Notes: generated from the letters alone by a model not told the origin. DNA of 9,337 bases from an uncultured Actinomycetes bacterium (GCA_937907435.1 CALCIA010000132.1:1-9337); one strand, 5' to 3'. Shown: positions 1 to 7,696, numbered from the stretch's first letter. Program-made: numbers and translations.

Positions 1-46
1 CCCCTCTCGCCACGGCCACAGCCTGCCCGGGCCGTGGCGAGAGGGG
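1..46 (-). terminator. GC-rich hairpin downstream of mraY, probable terminator or repeat hairpin
   Basis: Bases 1-17 pair perfectly with 30-46, giving a 17-bp stem around a 12-base loop. It lies about 100 bases past the mraY stop and would fold in the mraY transcript. Any T-run would fall to the left of position 1, so intrinsic termination cannot be confirmed. The right arm and part of the loop (25-46) recur in inverse orientation at 9316-9337, downstream of the plus-strand gene. The hairpin is therefore part of a repeated trailer module and not a one-off terminator. Confidence 0.55.
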
Positions 47-79
47 CGCGTCCTAACCGGGCGACAGCTTGCGGGGCCC
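25..79 (-). repeat. Trailer repeat module, copy A (3' of mraY)
   Basis: The reverse complement of this stretch reappears at 9282-9337. Bases 57-79 match 9282-9304 exactly over 23 bases, and 25-46 match 9316-9337 exactly over 22 bases. The linker between them is similar but has a one-base length change and a few mismatches. Relative to its gene each copy has the same order: stop codon, GCAAGCTGTCGCCCGG core, short linker, hairpin. This looks like a dispersed intergenic repeat family tied to gene 3' ends. Confidence 0.75.
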
Positions 80-118
80 CGTCCCTTCCGGGCGCCAGCT
101 TGCGGGGCCTGGACCCTT
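57..118. repeat. Two tandem copies of a 31-base unit
   Basis: Units are 57-87 and 88-118. Both read ccgggcg, one variable base, cagcttgcggggcc, a few variable bases, then ccctt. They differ at only about four positions. A further partial unit (ccgggcccc) begins at 119. The first unit contains the core of the trailer module that is also found, inverted, near 9282-9310. Nothing suggests these bases are coding. Confidence 0.8.
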
Positions 119-142
119 CCGGGCCCCGACCAGCAGCGACCC

Positions 143-1117
143 TCAGTGCCCGATCGAGTGCTGGTACAGCGTGAAGCCGATGCCGGAGCAGACCGCGGCG
201 ATGATCCAGAAGCGGAGCATGATCTTGGTCTCCGACCAGGCCATCATCTCGAAGTGGTGGTGGAGCGGGGCCATCAGGAAGATGCGGCGGCGGAAGGTGC
301 GGAAGGAGAAGACCTGGAGGAGGACCGAGAGGGCCTCGATGACGAAGATGCCGCCGATGATGATCAGGAGGACCTCGGTCTGGGTCATCACCGCCATCGC
401 CCCGATCGCGCCGCCTAAGCCGAGCGAGCCGGTGTCCCCCATGAAGATCGAGGCCGGGAAGGCGTTGAACCAGAGGAAGCCGATGCAGGCGCCGACCAGG
501 CAGCAGCCGAGCAGCGCCAGGTCCCGCTGGCCGTTGGCGACGAAGGCGATCGCGGTGTAGGTGAGGAGGACGATCGCGCAGGAGCCGGCGGCGAGGCCGT
601 CAAGGCCGTCGGTGAGGTTGACCCCGTTCGAGGTCCCCGCGATGACCAGGAAGACCAGCACGAAGTAGAGCACCGGGCCGAGGTAGATGCTGCCGCCGCC
701 GATGCGGATGTAGAGGCGCGGTTCGAGCCCGACCGAGTGGCGCGCCACCCACCAGAGGAACAGCGAGAGAACGAGCTGGCCGAGCAGCTTGTAGCGGCCG
801 GAGAGGCCGAGCGAGCGCCGTTTGATGATCTTGATGTAGTCGTCGGCGAAGCCGAGCGCCGCGCAGCCCAGCGCGACGAAGAAGACGGCGAGCGCCGACG
901 CGTCACGGTCGGAGAGCACCAGGAACGGCACGCAGATCGAGGCGAAGATGATCAGGCCGCCCATCGTCGGCGTCCCCGCCTTGGCGTGGTGCTCCTGCGG
1001 CCCGTCCTCGCGGATGTGCTGGCCGAACTCGCGCACCCGCAGGTATTCGATGAACTTCGGCCCGAGGAAGATGCAGATCAGCATCGAGGCCATGCCCGCG
1101 ATGAGGATTTCGCCCAT
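143..1117 (-). CDS. mraY: Phospho-MurNAc-pentapeptide transferase MraY
   Basis: Integral membrane enzyme that transfers phospho-MurNAc-pentapeptide from UDP to undecaprenyl phosphate, making lipid I on the cytoplasmic face. The 324-residue product has the usual family length and many hydrophobic helices. Family motifs are intact: TPTMGG (50-54), the Asp-Asp pair in FADDYIK (D92, D93), NLTDGLDGLA (167-176), FMGDTGS (225-231) and the His triad in PLHHHFE (284-290). The chosen ATG is two bases past the murF stop and has a strong ribosome binding site (GGGGAGGTG, 1126-1134) inside the murF end. The frame stays open upstream to a GTG at 1234, but that extension overlaps murF and is unlike MraY. 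It is the last dcw gene before a repeat-rich gap. Confidence 0.97.
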   Translation of the reverse strand: MGEILIAGMASMLICIFLGPKFIEYLRVREFGQHIREDGPQEHHAKAGTPTMGGLIIFASICVPFLVLSDRDASALAVFFVALGCAALGFADDYIKIIKRRSLGLSGRYKLLGQLVLSLFLWWVARHSVGLEPRLYIRIGGGSIYLGPVLYFVLVFLVIAGTSNGVNLTDGLDGLAAGSCAIVLLTYTAIAFVANGQRDLALLGCCLVGACIGFLWFNAFPASIFMGDTGSLGLGGAIGAMAVMTQTEVLLIIIGGIFVIEALSVLLQVFSFRTFRRRIFLMAPLHHHFEMMAWSETKIMLRFWIIAAVCSGIGFTLYQHSIGH

Positions 1118-1119
1118 GG

Positions 1120-2469
1120 TCAGGACACCTCCCCGCGCGCGGCCTGCAGCTCCTCGGCGATCGTCTCCATCCCGACCGCGCGCGAGCCCTTGACGAGGAC
1201 GACGTCCCCCGCTTCGAGGTGAGAATCGAGCCACTCCGCCGCCTCGTCGGGGTCGGCCACGAGTTCGTCGGGGTCGTATTCGCGGGCGGGAGCGCCGACG
1301 CCGATCACGAGGTCGATGCTCCGGCCCCGGGCGTGGGCGCCGACGGCCTTGTGGTGGGCGACCGATTCAGGCCCGAGCTCCCCCATCCCGCCGAGCACGG
1401 CGACCGTGCGCGCCCCGTCGATCGCGGCGAGGTGGTCCAGCGCCGCGCGCATCGACACCGGGTTGGCGTTGTAACAGTCGTTCACGAGGAGGATGCCGTC
1501 GGCGAGCTTGATCTGTTCTCCCCGAAAGCGAGAGAAGCCTATTCCGGCCACCCGGACGGCCATCTCCTCGAGGTCCGCCCCCAGCGCGATCCCACCGCCG
1601 ATGGCCGCCAGGGCGTTGGTCAGGTTGTAGGGCTCGGCGAAGGGGAAGGTGAAGCGCGCTTCGCCGACGATCGTCGTGATCAGGGCCGAGGTGGCTCCAT
1701 CGGCGGCGACCTGGACCTCGCCGGCTTCGACGTCCCCGCCGGGGCCGAAGCGCAAAAGGCGCGGCGCCCGCTCCAGGTGGGGCGCGAGCTCACCCGCCTC
1801 GACCGGCGCGACGACGGCGCCCTCGGCCGGCAGCGCGTCGATCACCGCCGCCTTCTCCGCCGCGATCGCCTCCACCGAGCCCATCTGCTCGACGTGGACG
1901 GGGCCGACGTTGGTGATGATCGCCGCGTCGGGCTCGGCGATCGCGGCCAACTCGGCGATCTGGCCGAAGCCGCGCATCGCCATCTCCAGCACCAGGATCT
2001 CGGTGTCGTCGGGCGCCTCGAGGATCGTCAGCGGCAGCCCGATCTCGGTGTTGAAGTTCTGCGCGTTGGCGTGGACCCGGCCGGGCAGTAGGGCACGGGC
2101 GATGTCCTTGACCGAGGTCTTGCCGACCGACCCGGTGACGCCGAGGACGCGCGCCCCGAGCGCCCGGCGGTTGGCGGTGGCGAGGGACTGGAGCGCCGCG
2201 AGCGGGTCGTCGGCGGCGAAGACCCAGGCGGAGGCGCCACCCAGTCGCTCCGCGTGCTCGGGTCCCACGATCACCCCCCACGCACCCGCCTCGATCGCCG
2301 CCGCCGCGAACTCGCCGCCGTCACGGTTCTCCCCGCGCAGACCGAAGAAGAGGTCGCCGGGGCCGGCGGTCGAGGAGTCGATGACCGCGCGGGCCGGCGG
2401 CTCGGTCGAGCCCTCGGCGAGCGCCCGCGCGCCGGTTGCCGCCGCGATCTCCGCGCCGCGCAGCCTCAC
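1120..2469 (-). CDS. murF: UDP-MurNAc-tripeptide--D-Ala-D-Ala ligase MurF
   Basis: Cytoplasmic ATP-dependent ligase that adds D-Ala-D-Ala to UDP-MurNAc-tripeptide, giving the pentapeptide that MraY uses. The 449-residue protein shows the Mur ligase layout: an N-terminal substrate domain with GDLFFGLRGENRDGG (38-52), the ATP P-loop GVTGSVGKT (110-118), the MurF-typical FNTEIGLPLTIL (139-150), NVGPVHVEQMGS (187-198), DCYNANPVSM (331-340) and a C-terminal VLGGMGELG (358-366). The start is GTG, overlapping the murE stop by four bases (GTGA), with no clear ribosome binding site, so translation is probably coupled to murE. Glutamate is almost always GAG here, unlike in ftsI. Confidence 0.96.
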   Translation of the reverse strand: MRLRGAEIAAATGARALAEGSTEPPARAVIDSSTAGPGDLFFGLRGENRDGGEFAAAAIEAGAWGVIVGPEHAERLGGASAWVFAADDPLAALQSLATANRRALGARVLGVTGSVGKTSVKDIARALLPGRVHANAQNFNTEIGLPLTILEAPDDTEILVLEMAMRGFGQIAELAAIAEPDAAIITNVGPVHVEQMGSVEAIAAEKAAVIDALPAEGAVVAPVEAGELAPHLERAPRLLRFGPGGDVEAGEVQVAADGATSALITTIVGEARFTFPFAEPYNLTNALAAIGGGIALGADLEEMAVRVAGIGFSRFRGEQIKLADGILLVNDCYNANPVSMRAALDHLAAIDGARTVAVLGGMGELGPESVAHHKAVGAHARGRSIDLVIGVGAPAREYDPDELVADPDEAAEWLDSHLEAGDVVLVKGSRAVGMETIAEELQAARGEVS

Positions 2470-3986
2470 GCCGGGCTGCCCAGCTTGCGCAGCTCCTCGC
2501 GGGCGACCTCGCGGTCGTCGAAGGGGACCTTCCGCCCGCCCTCGAACTCCTGGCCCTGCTCGTGGCCCTTGCCGGCGATCACCACGGTGTCGCCCGGCTC
2601 GGCGCGGCCGAGCGCGAGGGCGATCGCGGCGTGGCGGTCGACCTCGACCACCAGCTCGGCGTCGCCCTCGCGGGCGCCGGCGGCGACTTCGGCGACGATC
2701 GCCTCGGGGTCCTCGGAGCGCGGGTTGTCGGAGGTGACGACGGCAAGGTCCGACAGCACTCCCCCGGCCCGGCCCATCAGTGGCCGCTTGACCTTGTCGC
2801 GGTCACCGCCCGCGCCGAAGACCGAGATCACCCTCCCCGGCGTCAGGCGCCGGGCCGCCCGCAGCACGTTCTCCATCGAGTCCGGCGTGTGGGCGTAGTC
2901 GACGAGGACGGCGAACCCCTGGCCCTCGTCGATCGGCTCGAAGCGCCCCGGCACCCGCGCCGCCCCGGCCAGCCCGGCCGCCGCCGTCTCCGGATCGACC
3001 CCGAGCGCATGCGCCGCCGCGAACGCCCCGAGCGCGTTCGCCACGTTGAAATGACCCGGCATGCCCGTCTTCAGTCGCACCTCCCCGCCGACGGGCCGAA
3101 AACCTGACGAGGAGTCAGGTTTTCGGCCCGTCGGCCGGGAGGGGTTGGGGATTTGTGCCGTGAAGGTGGCGCCGGCGGCGTCGAACTCGACCTCGGCGGC
3201 GCGGTAGTCGGCTTCGGCGCCTTCGGCGGAGAAGGTCAGGCAGTCGAATTCCTCGGCCAGGCGGCGGCCGTAGGGGTCGTCGACGTTGACGATCCGCACC
3301 CCCGGGTCGGCTTCGAACAGCAGCCGCTTGGCGACGAAGTAGTCCTCCATGTCGGCGTGGAAGTCGAGGTGGTCCTGGGTCAGGTTGGTGAAGATCGCAA
3401 CGTCGAAGTGGATGCCGTCGGCGCGGTGCAGGACCATCGCGTGCGAGGAGACCTCCATCGCGCAGGCCGCGTCACCGCCCTCGATCATGCGCCGGAACGT
3501 CTCCTGCAGGTCGATCCCCTCCGGCGTGGTCCGTTCGACCGGCTTCTCCTCCCCGCCGACCACCTGCTTGACCGTGCCCATCAGGCCCGCCTGGACCCCG
3601 GCCGCTTCGAGGATCTCGCGGATCAGGTAGGCGGTCGTCGTCTTGCCGTTGGTGCCGGTGACGCCGACCACCTTCAGCGTCGCCGTGGGGTCGTCCCAGA
3701 ACGCTGCCGCGAACGGCGCCATCGCCGCCCGCGCGCTCGGCACCACGACCTGCGGCACCGGCACCTCCAGCTCCCGCTCGACCACCAGCGCCGCCGCCCC
3801 CGCCTCGACCACCCGCGTCGCGAACTCGTGCCCGTCGCGCTTTTCCCCGACCACGCAGAAGAACAGCGTCCCGGGCCCCGCTTTTCGGCTGTCGTAGGCG
3901 AGGCTCGCGATCTCGACGCCGGCGTCGCCGACGATCTGGACGCGGCCCGTGGACGAGGCTGCCGAAACGAGGTCCCCCAGCTTCAT
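2466..3986 (-). CDS. murE: UDP-MurNAc-L-Ala-D-Glu--meso-diaminopimelate ligase MurE
   Basis: Cytoplasmic ATP-dependent ligase that adds the third stem-peptide residue. The DNPR motif (420-423, in SDNPRSEDP) marks the meso-diaminopimelate type. Other features of the 506-residue protein are the P-loop GVTGTNGKTTT (108-118), TTPEG (153-157), MEVSSHA (177-183), NLTQDHLDFH (201-210), a likely carbamylated lysine K220 in YFVAKRLLF, DYAHTPDS (363-370) and GKGHE (472-476). Residues about 282-303, between two strands of the central domain, are encoded by a long palindrome (3080-3142) and look like an insertion; without it the length is about 485. The ATG at 3986 lies 42 bases after ftsI with no obvious ribosome binding site. 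Confidence 0.96.
   Translation of the reverse strand: MKLGDLVSAASSTGRVQIVGDAGVEIASLAYDSRKAGPGTLFFCVVGEKRDGHEFATRVVEAGAAALVVERELEVPVPQVVVPSARAAMAPFAAAFWDDPTATLKVVGVTGTNGKTTTAYLIREILEAAGVQAGLMGTVKQVVGGEEKPVERTTPEGIDLQETFRRMIEGGDAACAMEVSSHAMVLHRADGIHFDVAIFTNLTQDHLDFHADMEDYFVAKRLLFEADPGVRIVNVDDPYGRRLAEEFDCLTFSAEGAEADYRAAEVEFDAAGATFTAQIPNPSRPTGRKPDSSSGFRPVGGEVRLKTGMPGHFNVANALGAFAAAHALGVDPETAAAGLAGAARVPGRFEPIDEGQGFAVLVDYAHTPDSMENVLRAARRLTPGRVISVFGAGGDRDKVKRPLMGRAGGVLSDLAVVTSDNPRSEDPEAIVAEVAAGAREGDAELVVEVDRHAAIALALGRAEPGDTVVIAGKGHEQGQEFEGGRKVPFDDREVAREELRKLGSPA
3080..3142. repeat. Long palindrome inside murE, candidate in-frame palindromic element
   Basis: Arms 3080-3108 and 3114-3142 pair over 29 positions with one mismatch (3086/3136) around the five-base loop gagga. 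The inner 22 pairs (3087-3108 with 3114-3135) are perfect. The core is AT-richer than its surroundings (gccgaaaacctgac). In murE it encodes PSRPTGRKPDSSSGFRPVGG and uses codons rare in this gene (CGA, AAA, GGT, TTT, TCA). The reading frame is preserved. No second copy exists in this window. Confidence 0.85.
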
Positions 3987-4028
3987 GTGCCCGATTCTAG
4001 GTACCGCGTCGGGTGGCCCTCGCGGGCT

Positions 4029-5684
4029 CTATTCCTGCGGCACGCCCAGGTAGGGCAGCGAGAACGCCGCGATTTCGCCGAACGCCGGCGCCGCCACCGA
4101 CCCACCGTAGATTTCGCCTTCCGGCTGGTCGACGATCACCGCGGCGAGGAACTTCGGGTCCATCGCCGGGGCGAAGCCGATGAACGAGGCCACGTATTTG
4201 GTTTTCGAGTAGCCGCCGTCTTCGGCGACCTGGGCGGTGCCGGTCTTGCCCGCCAGCGAGTAGCCGGGGACGCTGACCTCCGAGGCGGTCCCTTCCGGCC
4301 CGAGCACGCCCTCGAGCATCTTGCGCACCTCTTCGGCGACGGTCGCGCTGATCACCCGGTGGCCGTGCGGCTCGGGAATCCGTTCTTCGCCGATCCGTTT
4401 GACCAGCTGGGGCGGGCGCTCGATGCCGCCGTGGGCGATCGTCGCGTACCCCTGCACCATCTGCATCGGCGTGACCGCGGCGCCCTGGCCCATCGGCAGG
4501 TTGCCCATCGTCGCGCCCGAGTATTCGCTCAGCTTCGGCACGATCCCCCGTTCCTCGTTGGGGAACTGCACGCCGGTCGGCTTGCCGAAGCCGAACTTTT
4601 CCATCCATCTGCTGAATTTCGTCGCCCCGACCCGGAGGCCGATTTCCACCGCGCCGATGTTCGAGGAGCGCGCCAGGATCTGTTCCACGGTCATCGTTTC
4701 GGTGCCGCGTTCCTCGGCGTCGTGGATGATCCGTTCGCCGACTTCCAGCGTCGGCGGCAGGGTGAATTCCGTGGTCGGCGTGACCAGGCCTTCTTCCAGC
4801 GCCGCCGAGACCGTGAACGCCTTGAAGGTCGACCCCGGTTCGTAGTTGAAGCCGGTCGCCCGGTTCAGCAGTTCTTCGTTCGATTCGACGTGCGCGAGGT
4901 CCCCCGGGTCGATCGGCGGCCAGTTCGCCATCGCCAGGATTTCCGAGGTCTGCGGGTCCATCACGATCGCCGTCGCGCCCTTCGGCGAGTACGTTTCGCC
5001 GACCTTCGCCAGCACCTGTTCGGTCGTCTCCTGGATCACCGGGTCGAGCGTCAGTTCGACGTCTTCGCCGTCGCGGGCTTCCTTCACCGTTTCCAGCTTG
5101 ATCGGGTCGCCGAGCGCGTCGGTGACGACGCGGCGTTCGCCTTCTTCGCCCGCCAGCGCGGAGTTCTCGCCTTCCTCGACCCCGGTCAGCCCCTGGTTTT
5201 CGGAGCCGACGACGCCGATCACCTGCCCCGCCATTTCGCCCTGCGGGTAGGTGCGCCGGCTGCCGGGAATCTGTTCGATCCCTTCGATGCCGAGCTTTTC
5301 GATCTTCGTCGCGGTCGAGAGGTCGACGTCTTTCGCCAGGTAGGCGAAGCCCGATTCGGAGGTCAGCGCCTTCAGCACCTCGCCCTTCTTCTGCTTCAGG
5401 ATCGGGGCGATCAGCGCCGCCGCCTTCTGCTTCTTCTTCACCAGGTAGGGCGTGGTGACGATCGTCGCCGCGTCTTCGGAGCTGGCCAGGCGGGTGCCGT
5501 TGCGGTCGAGGATCGCGCCGCGCAGCCCCGGCACCATCACCGTCTGCGTCTGCTGGTCGAGCGCCTGCGAGGACAGGGTCGAGGCTTCCACCCCCTGCAG
5601 CCAGAAGGCGCGGCAGACGACCAGCAGGAAGGCGACGAGGAAGCCGGCGAAGAGGAGTCCGATGCGTCGCTCGATCAGGCGCAT
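4029..5684 (-). CDS. ftsI: Septal peptidoglycan transpeptidase, class B PBP (FtsI/PBP3)
   Basis: Septum-specific DD-transpeptidase that crosslinks new peptidoglycan, acting with FtsW and FtsL/FtsB outside the membrane. The 551-residue protein has a short cytoplasmic N-terminus, one membrane anchor (about 8-29), the dimerisation-domain motif RGAILDRNG (55-63) and all three penicillin-binding motifs: SxxK at S285-K288 (PGSTFKAF), SSN at 340-342 and KTG at 480-482. No PASTA repeats follow; it ends soon after the transpeptidase domain. The ATG lies seven bases after the ftsL stop without a clear ribosome binding site, suggesting coupling. About four in five glutamates use GAA, in contrast to the GAG bias of murE, murF and rsmH. 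The name ftsI rests on motifs plus dcw position. Confidence 0.95.
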   Translation of the reverse strand: MRLIERRIGLLFAGFLVAFLLVVCRAFWLQGVEASTLSSQALDQQTQTVMVPGLRGAILDRNGTRLASSEDAATIVTTPYLVKKKQKAAALIAPILKQKKGEVLKALTSESGFAYLAKDVDLSTATKIEKLGIEGIEQIPGSRRTYPQGEMAGQVIGVVGSENQGLTGVEEGENSALAGEEGERRVVTDALGDPIKLETVKEARDGEDVELTLDPVIQETTEQVLAKVGETYSPKGATAIVMDPQTSEILAMANWPPIDPGDLAHVESNEELLNRATGFNYEPGSTFKAFTVSAALEEGLVTPTTEFTLPPTLEVGERIIHDAEERGTETMTVEQILARSSNIGAVEIGLRVGATKFSRWMEKFGFGKPTGVQFPNEERGIVPKLSEYSGATMGNLPMGQGAAVTPMQMVQGYATIAHGGIERPPQLVKRIGEERIPEPHGHRVISATVAEEVRKMLEGVLGPEGTASEVSVPGYSLAGKTGTAQVAEDGGYSKTKYVASFIGFAPAMDPKFLAAVIVDQPEGEIYGGSVAAPAFGEIAAFSLPYLGVPQE

Positions 5685-5691
5685 CGCATCG

Positions 5692-6639
5692 CTATTCGGT
5701 CGGGACTTCGGTCACGCCTTCGGCGGCGAGGAGTTCGGCGTATTCGCGTTCGTAGATCGCGAGTTCTTCCGGCGTGAATTCGCTTTCGGCGGTGGTGCTC
5801 GCGGAGGTTTCTTCGGTGGTCGCGGCTTCGGTGCTCACCACCGCTTCGCCGGAGGCTTCTTCGCCCGCCGCCGTCGATTCTTCGCTCGCGGCGCCTTCTT
5901 CGGCGGCGGCCACGACGGCGGCGCCGGCGGCGGCGAGGCGCGAGGCGGCTTCGGCGACGTCGCTCCCGCGCGCGCTGACCATCTGCGGCACCGCGGCGGT
6001 CGACATCTTCAGGCCGAGGTTGGCGGCCTCGGCGCGCACCCGCGCCTGCCCGTACTTCTGCGCGACGCGGCTCTGCAGCATCGAGTTCTCTTTGCCGAGT
6101 TCGGTGTTCTTGGCGTCGATCTTGCCGCTGGAGGCGGCGAAGCTGAGCGTCACCACGTTGAGGGCGACGATCCCGACCAGCAGCACGCCGAGCACGCCGA
6201 TCCAGGCGCGGCCGCGGGTGAGGCGGTGGATCAGGCCGGACTCGGGAAGCTGGGTGACGGCGACCGCGGCGCGACCGGCATGGCCGGCGGCGATCGGGAT
6301 GACGCCGGCGGGACGGCGCCGCGGCGCGGCTTTGCGGCGCGTGGGCGACTTGCGGGCGGGCGCGGCCTTCGCGGCGGCGGCGCGCGCGGTCGTCGGTTTG
6401 CGCTGCGGCGCGGCCTTGCGCGCGGGCATCGCCTTCGCGGCGGCGGCGCGGGCGCCAGTCGCCTTTTTGCGGCCGGGTTGGCGCGGCGGATCGTCGGTCC
6501 TGACCTTGCGCGGCGTCGCCGTGCGCCCGCCCGGCCGGGGACGGTCGCGGGGACGTTTCTTCGGCTCCGGCGGCGCCGTGCGCGAGGGCGCCGGGGCGGC
6601 CTGGGACGAGGAGCGGCGCTTGGGGACGGCGACGGCCAT
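5692..6639 (-). CDS. ftsL: FtsL-like divisome protein with basic N-terminal extension
   Basis: Probable single-pass divisome protein of the FtsL/DivIC type, expected to form a coiled coil with FtsB and activate FtsW-FtsI. The call rests on position (between rsmH and ftsI), one membrane segment (about 145-169) and a following heptad-like stretch with NTELGKENSMLQSRVAQKYG (178-197) and LGLKMSTA. At 315 residues it is far longer than a usual FtsL (about 100-180). Residues 1-110 are Lys/Ala/Pro/Arg-rich, like a histone H1 tail, with an internal 22-residue duplication. Residues about 230-315 form an acidic Ala/Glu/Thr-rich tail outside the membrane. The ATG overlaps the rsmH stop by one base (TGATG) and has a ribosome binding site (GGGGAGGG, 6646-6653). 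The frame is open upstream to 6846, but that part is a shadow of rsmH. Confidence 0.82.
   Translation of the reverse strand: MAVAVPKRRSSSQAAPAPSRTAPPEPKKRPRDRPRPGGRTATPRKVRTDDPPRQPGRKKATGARAAAAKAMPARKAAPQRKPTTARAAAAKAAPARKSPTRRKAAPRRRPAGVIPIAAGHAGRAAVAVTQLPESGLIHRLTRGRAWIGVLGVLLVGIVALNVVTLSFAASSGKIDAKNTELGKENSMLQSRVAQKYGQARVRAEAANLGLKMSTAAVPQMVSARGSDVAEAASRLAAAGAAVVAAAEEGAASEESTAAGEEASGEAVVSTEAATTEETSASTTAESEFTPEELAIYEREYAELLAAEGVTEVPTE
6322..6453 (-). repeat. Imperfect tandem duplication of 66 bases in the ftsL-like gene
   Basis: Residues 63-84 and 85-106 of the ftsL-like protein are two copies of a 22-residue unit beginning ARAAAAKA, then PARK, then a basic proline-rich end. The basic Ala/Lys/Pro composition resembles C-terminal tails of histone H1 and of some actinobacterial HU proteins. 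Such low-complexity coding repeats change length easily by slippage or recombination. Confidence 0.7.
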
Positions 6640-7694
6640 CAGCGGCCCTCCCCGCGCGGGCCGGGCGCGTCGTTCGACGCCCCGGCGGTCGTGTCGAAGG
6701 CGATCTTGACCGCGGCGCGCAGGTGGGCGGAGCGCGAGCGCGGGTTCTCCTCCATCTCGGCCGGGCCGGGCGCGATGGCGCGGCGGGTCAGCAGGTCGGC
6801 CTCGGGCTCGTGGCCGCAGACGCAGACCGGGATCTCCGGCGGGCACACGCAGCCGGTCGCCTTGGCGGCGAGGAACTGCTTGACCGGCCGGTCCTCCAGC
6901 GAGTGGAAGGAGATCGCGGCGAAGCGGCCGCCGAGCGGCAGCGCGTCCCAGGCCAGCGGCAGCGCCTCACCCAGCAGGTCGAGCTCCCCGTTGACGGCGA
7001 TCCGCAGCGCCTGGAAGGTGCGCTTGGCCGGGTGGCCGCCGCCGAAGCGGGCCGAGGCGGGCATCCCCGCCTGCACCGCGGCGACCAGCTCGGAGGTGGT
7101 GCGGAGCGGGCGGCGGGCGACGATCTCGCGGGCGATGCCGCCGGCGTGGCGCTCCTCGCCGAAGCGGCGCAGCACCTGCGCGATCCGTGACTCCGGCCAC
7201 TCGTTGACGAGGTCGGCGGCGCTGAAGCCCTGGCGCGGGTCCATCCGCATGTCGAGCGGCGCGTCGTAGGAGTAGGAGAAGCCCCGCTCCCAGGCGTCGA
7301 CCTGCATCGAGCTCATTCCCAGATCCATGTAGACCATGTCTGGGCGGATTCCTTCGCCCCGCAGCGCACGAAGTCCTGCAACGAAGTCGGCGCCGACGAA
7401 GAGCGCGCGGCAGGGCGCCTCGGCGGCGAAGCGGTTGAAGCGCGTGGCGGCGGCCGGGTCGCGGTCGATGCCGATCAGCGTCCCCTCCGGGCCTAGCCGC
7501 TCGGCGACGAGGCGCGCGTGGCCGCCCGCGCCGAAGGTGCAGTCGACGGCGGTCTGGCCCGGCTCGGGGGCGAGCAGGTCGACCAGCTCGGGCGCCAGGA
7601 CGGGCTCGTGCTCGCGGGTCACGAGCGTGAGCGGCGTCGGCCGGGCCGACGGCTGGTGGGAGAAGGTGGGAGTGCGGGCGGCATGGAGTCTCAT
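6639..7694 (-). CDS. rsmH: 16S rRNA (cytosine(1402)-N(4))-methyltransferase RsmH
   Basis: SAM-dependent enzyme that N4-methylates C1402 of 16S rRNA in the decoding centre; formerly called MraW. The 351-residue protein shows the family signatures: HEPVLAPE (29-36), SAM-binding motif I DCTFGAGGHA (51-60), GIDRDP (75-80), MDLGMSSMQVD (123-133), FQALRIAVNGEL (227-238), FHSLEDRPVKQF (263-274), the cysteine pairs CVCPPEIPVCVC (282-293) and NPRSRSAHLRA (317-327). The ATG chosen lies two bases after the mraZ stop. The conserved core only begins near residue 27, so an in-frame GTG at 7622 is a possible alternative. Neither start has a strong ribosome binding site. Confidence 0.95.
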   Translation of the reverse strand: MRLHAARTPTFSHQPSARPTPLTLVTREHEPVLAPELVDLLAPEPGQTAVDCTFGAGGHARLVAERLGPEGTLIGIDRDPAAATRFNRFAAEAPCRALFVGADFVAGLRALRGEGIRPDMVYMDLGMSSMQVDAWERGFSYSYDAPLDMRMDPRQGFSAADLVNEWPESRIAQVLRRFGEERHAGGIAREIVARRPLRTTSELVAAVQAGMPASARFGGGHPAKRTFQALRIAVNGELDLLGEALPLAWDALPLGGRFAAISFHSLEDRPVKQFLAAKATGCVCPPEIPVCVCGHEPEADLLTRRAIAPGPAEMEENPRSRSAHLRAAVKIAFDTTAGASNDAPGPRGEGR

Positions 7695-7696
7695 GG

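Noticed and set aside
2466..2490. Resemblance of the murE 3' end (GCAAGCTGGGCAGCCCGG on the minus strand) to the trailer repeat core
   Set aside because: It encodes the ordinary murE C-terminus, has extra bases relative to the core, and lacks the adjoining hairpin; chance is the simpler explanation.
3153..5777. An 874-codon open frame on the plus strand opposite ftsI and the murE start
   Set aside because: It is antisense to two genes with complete family motifs, its translation is Arg/His/Asp-rich low complexity with no recognisable domain, and such frames are expected in GC-rich DNA.
5452..7269. A 605-codon plus-strand open frame opposite ftsL and rsmH
   Set aside because: Its Gly/Arg/Phe-rich translation mirrors the Ala/Glu and Ala/Lys codons of ftsL on the other strand; no start site or domain supports it.
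7318..7344. Small inverted repeat cccaga...tctggg inside rsmH
   Set aside because: Only six pairs around a 15-base loop, within the conserved MDLGMSS region, so it is explained by coding.
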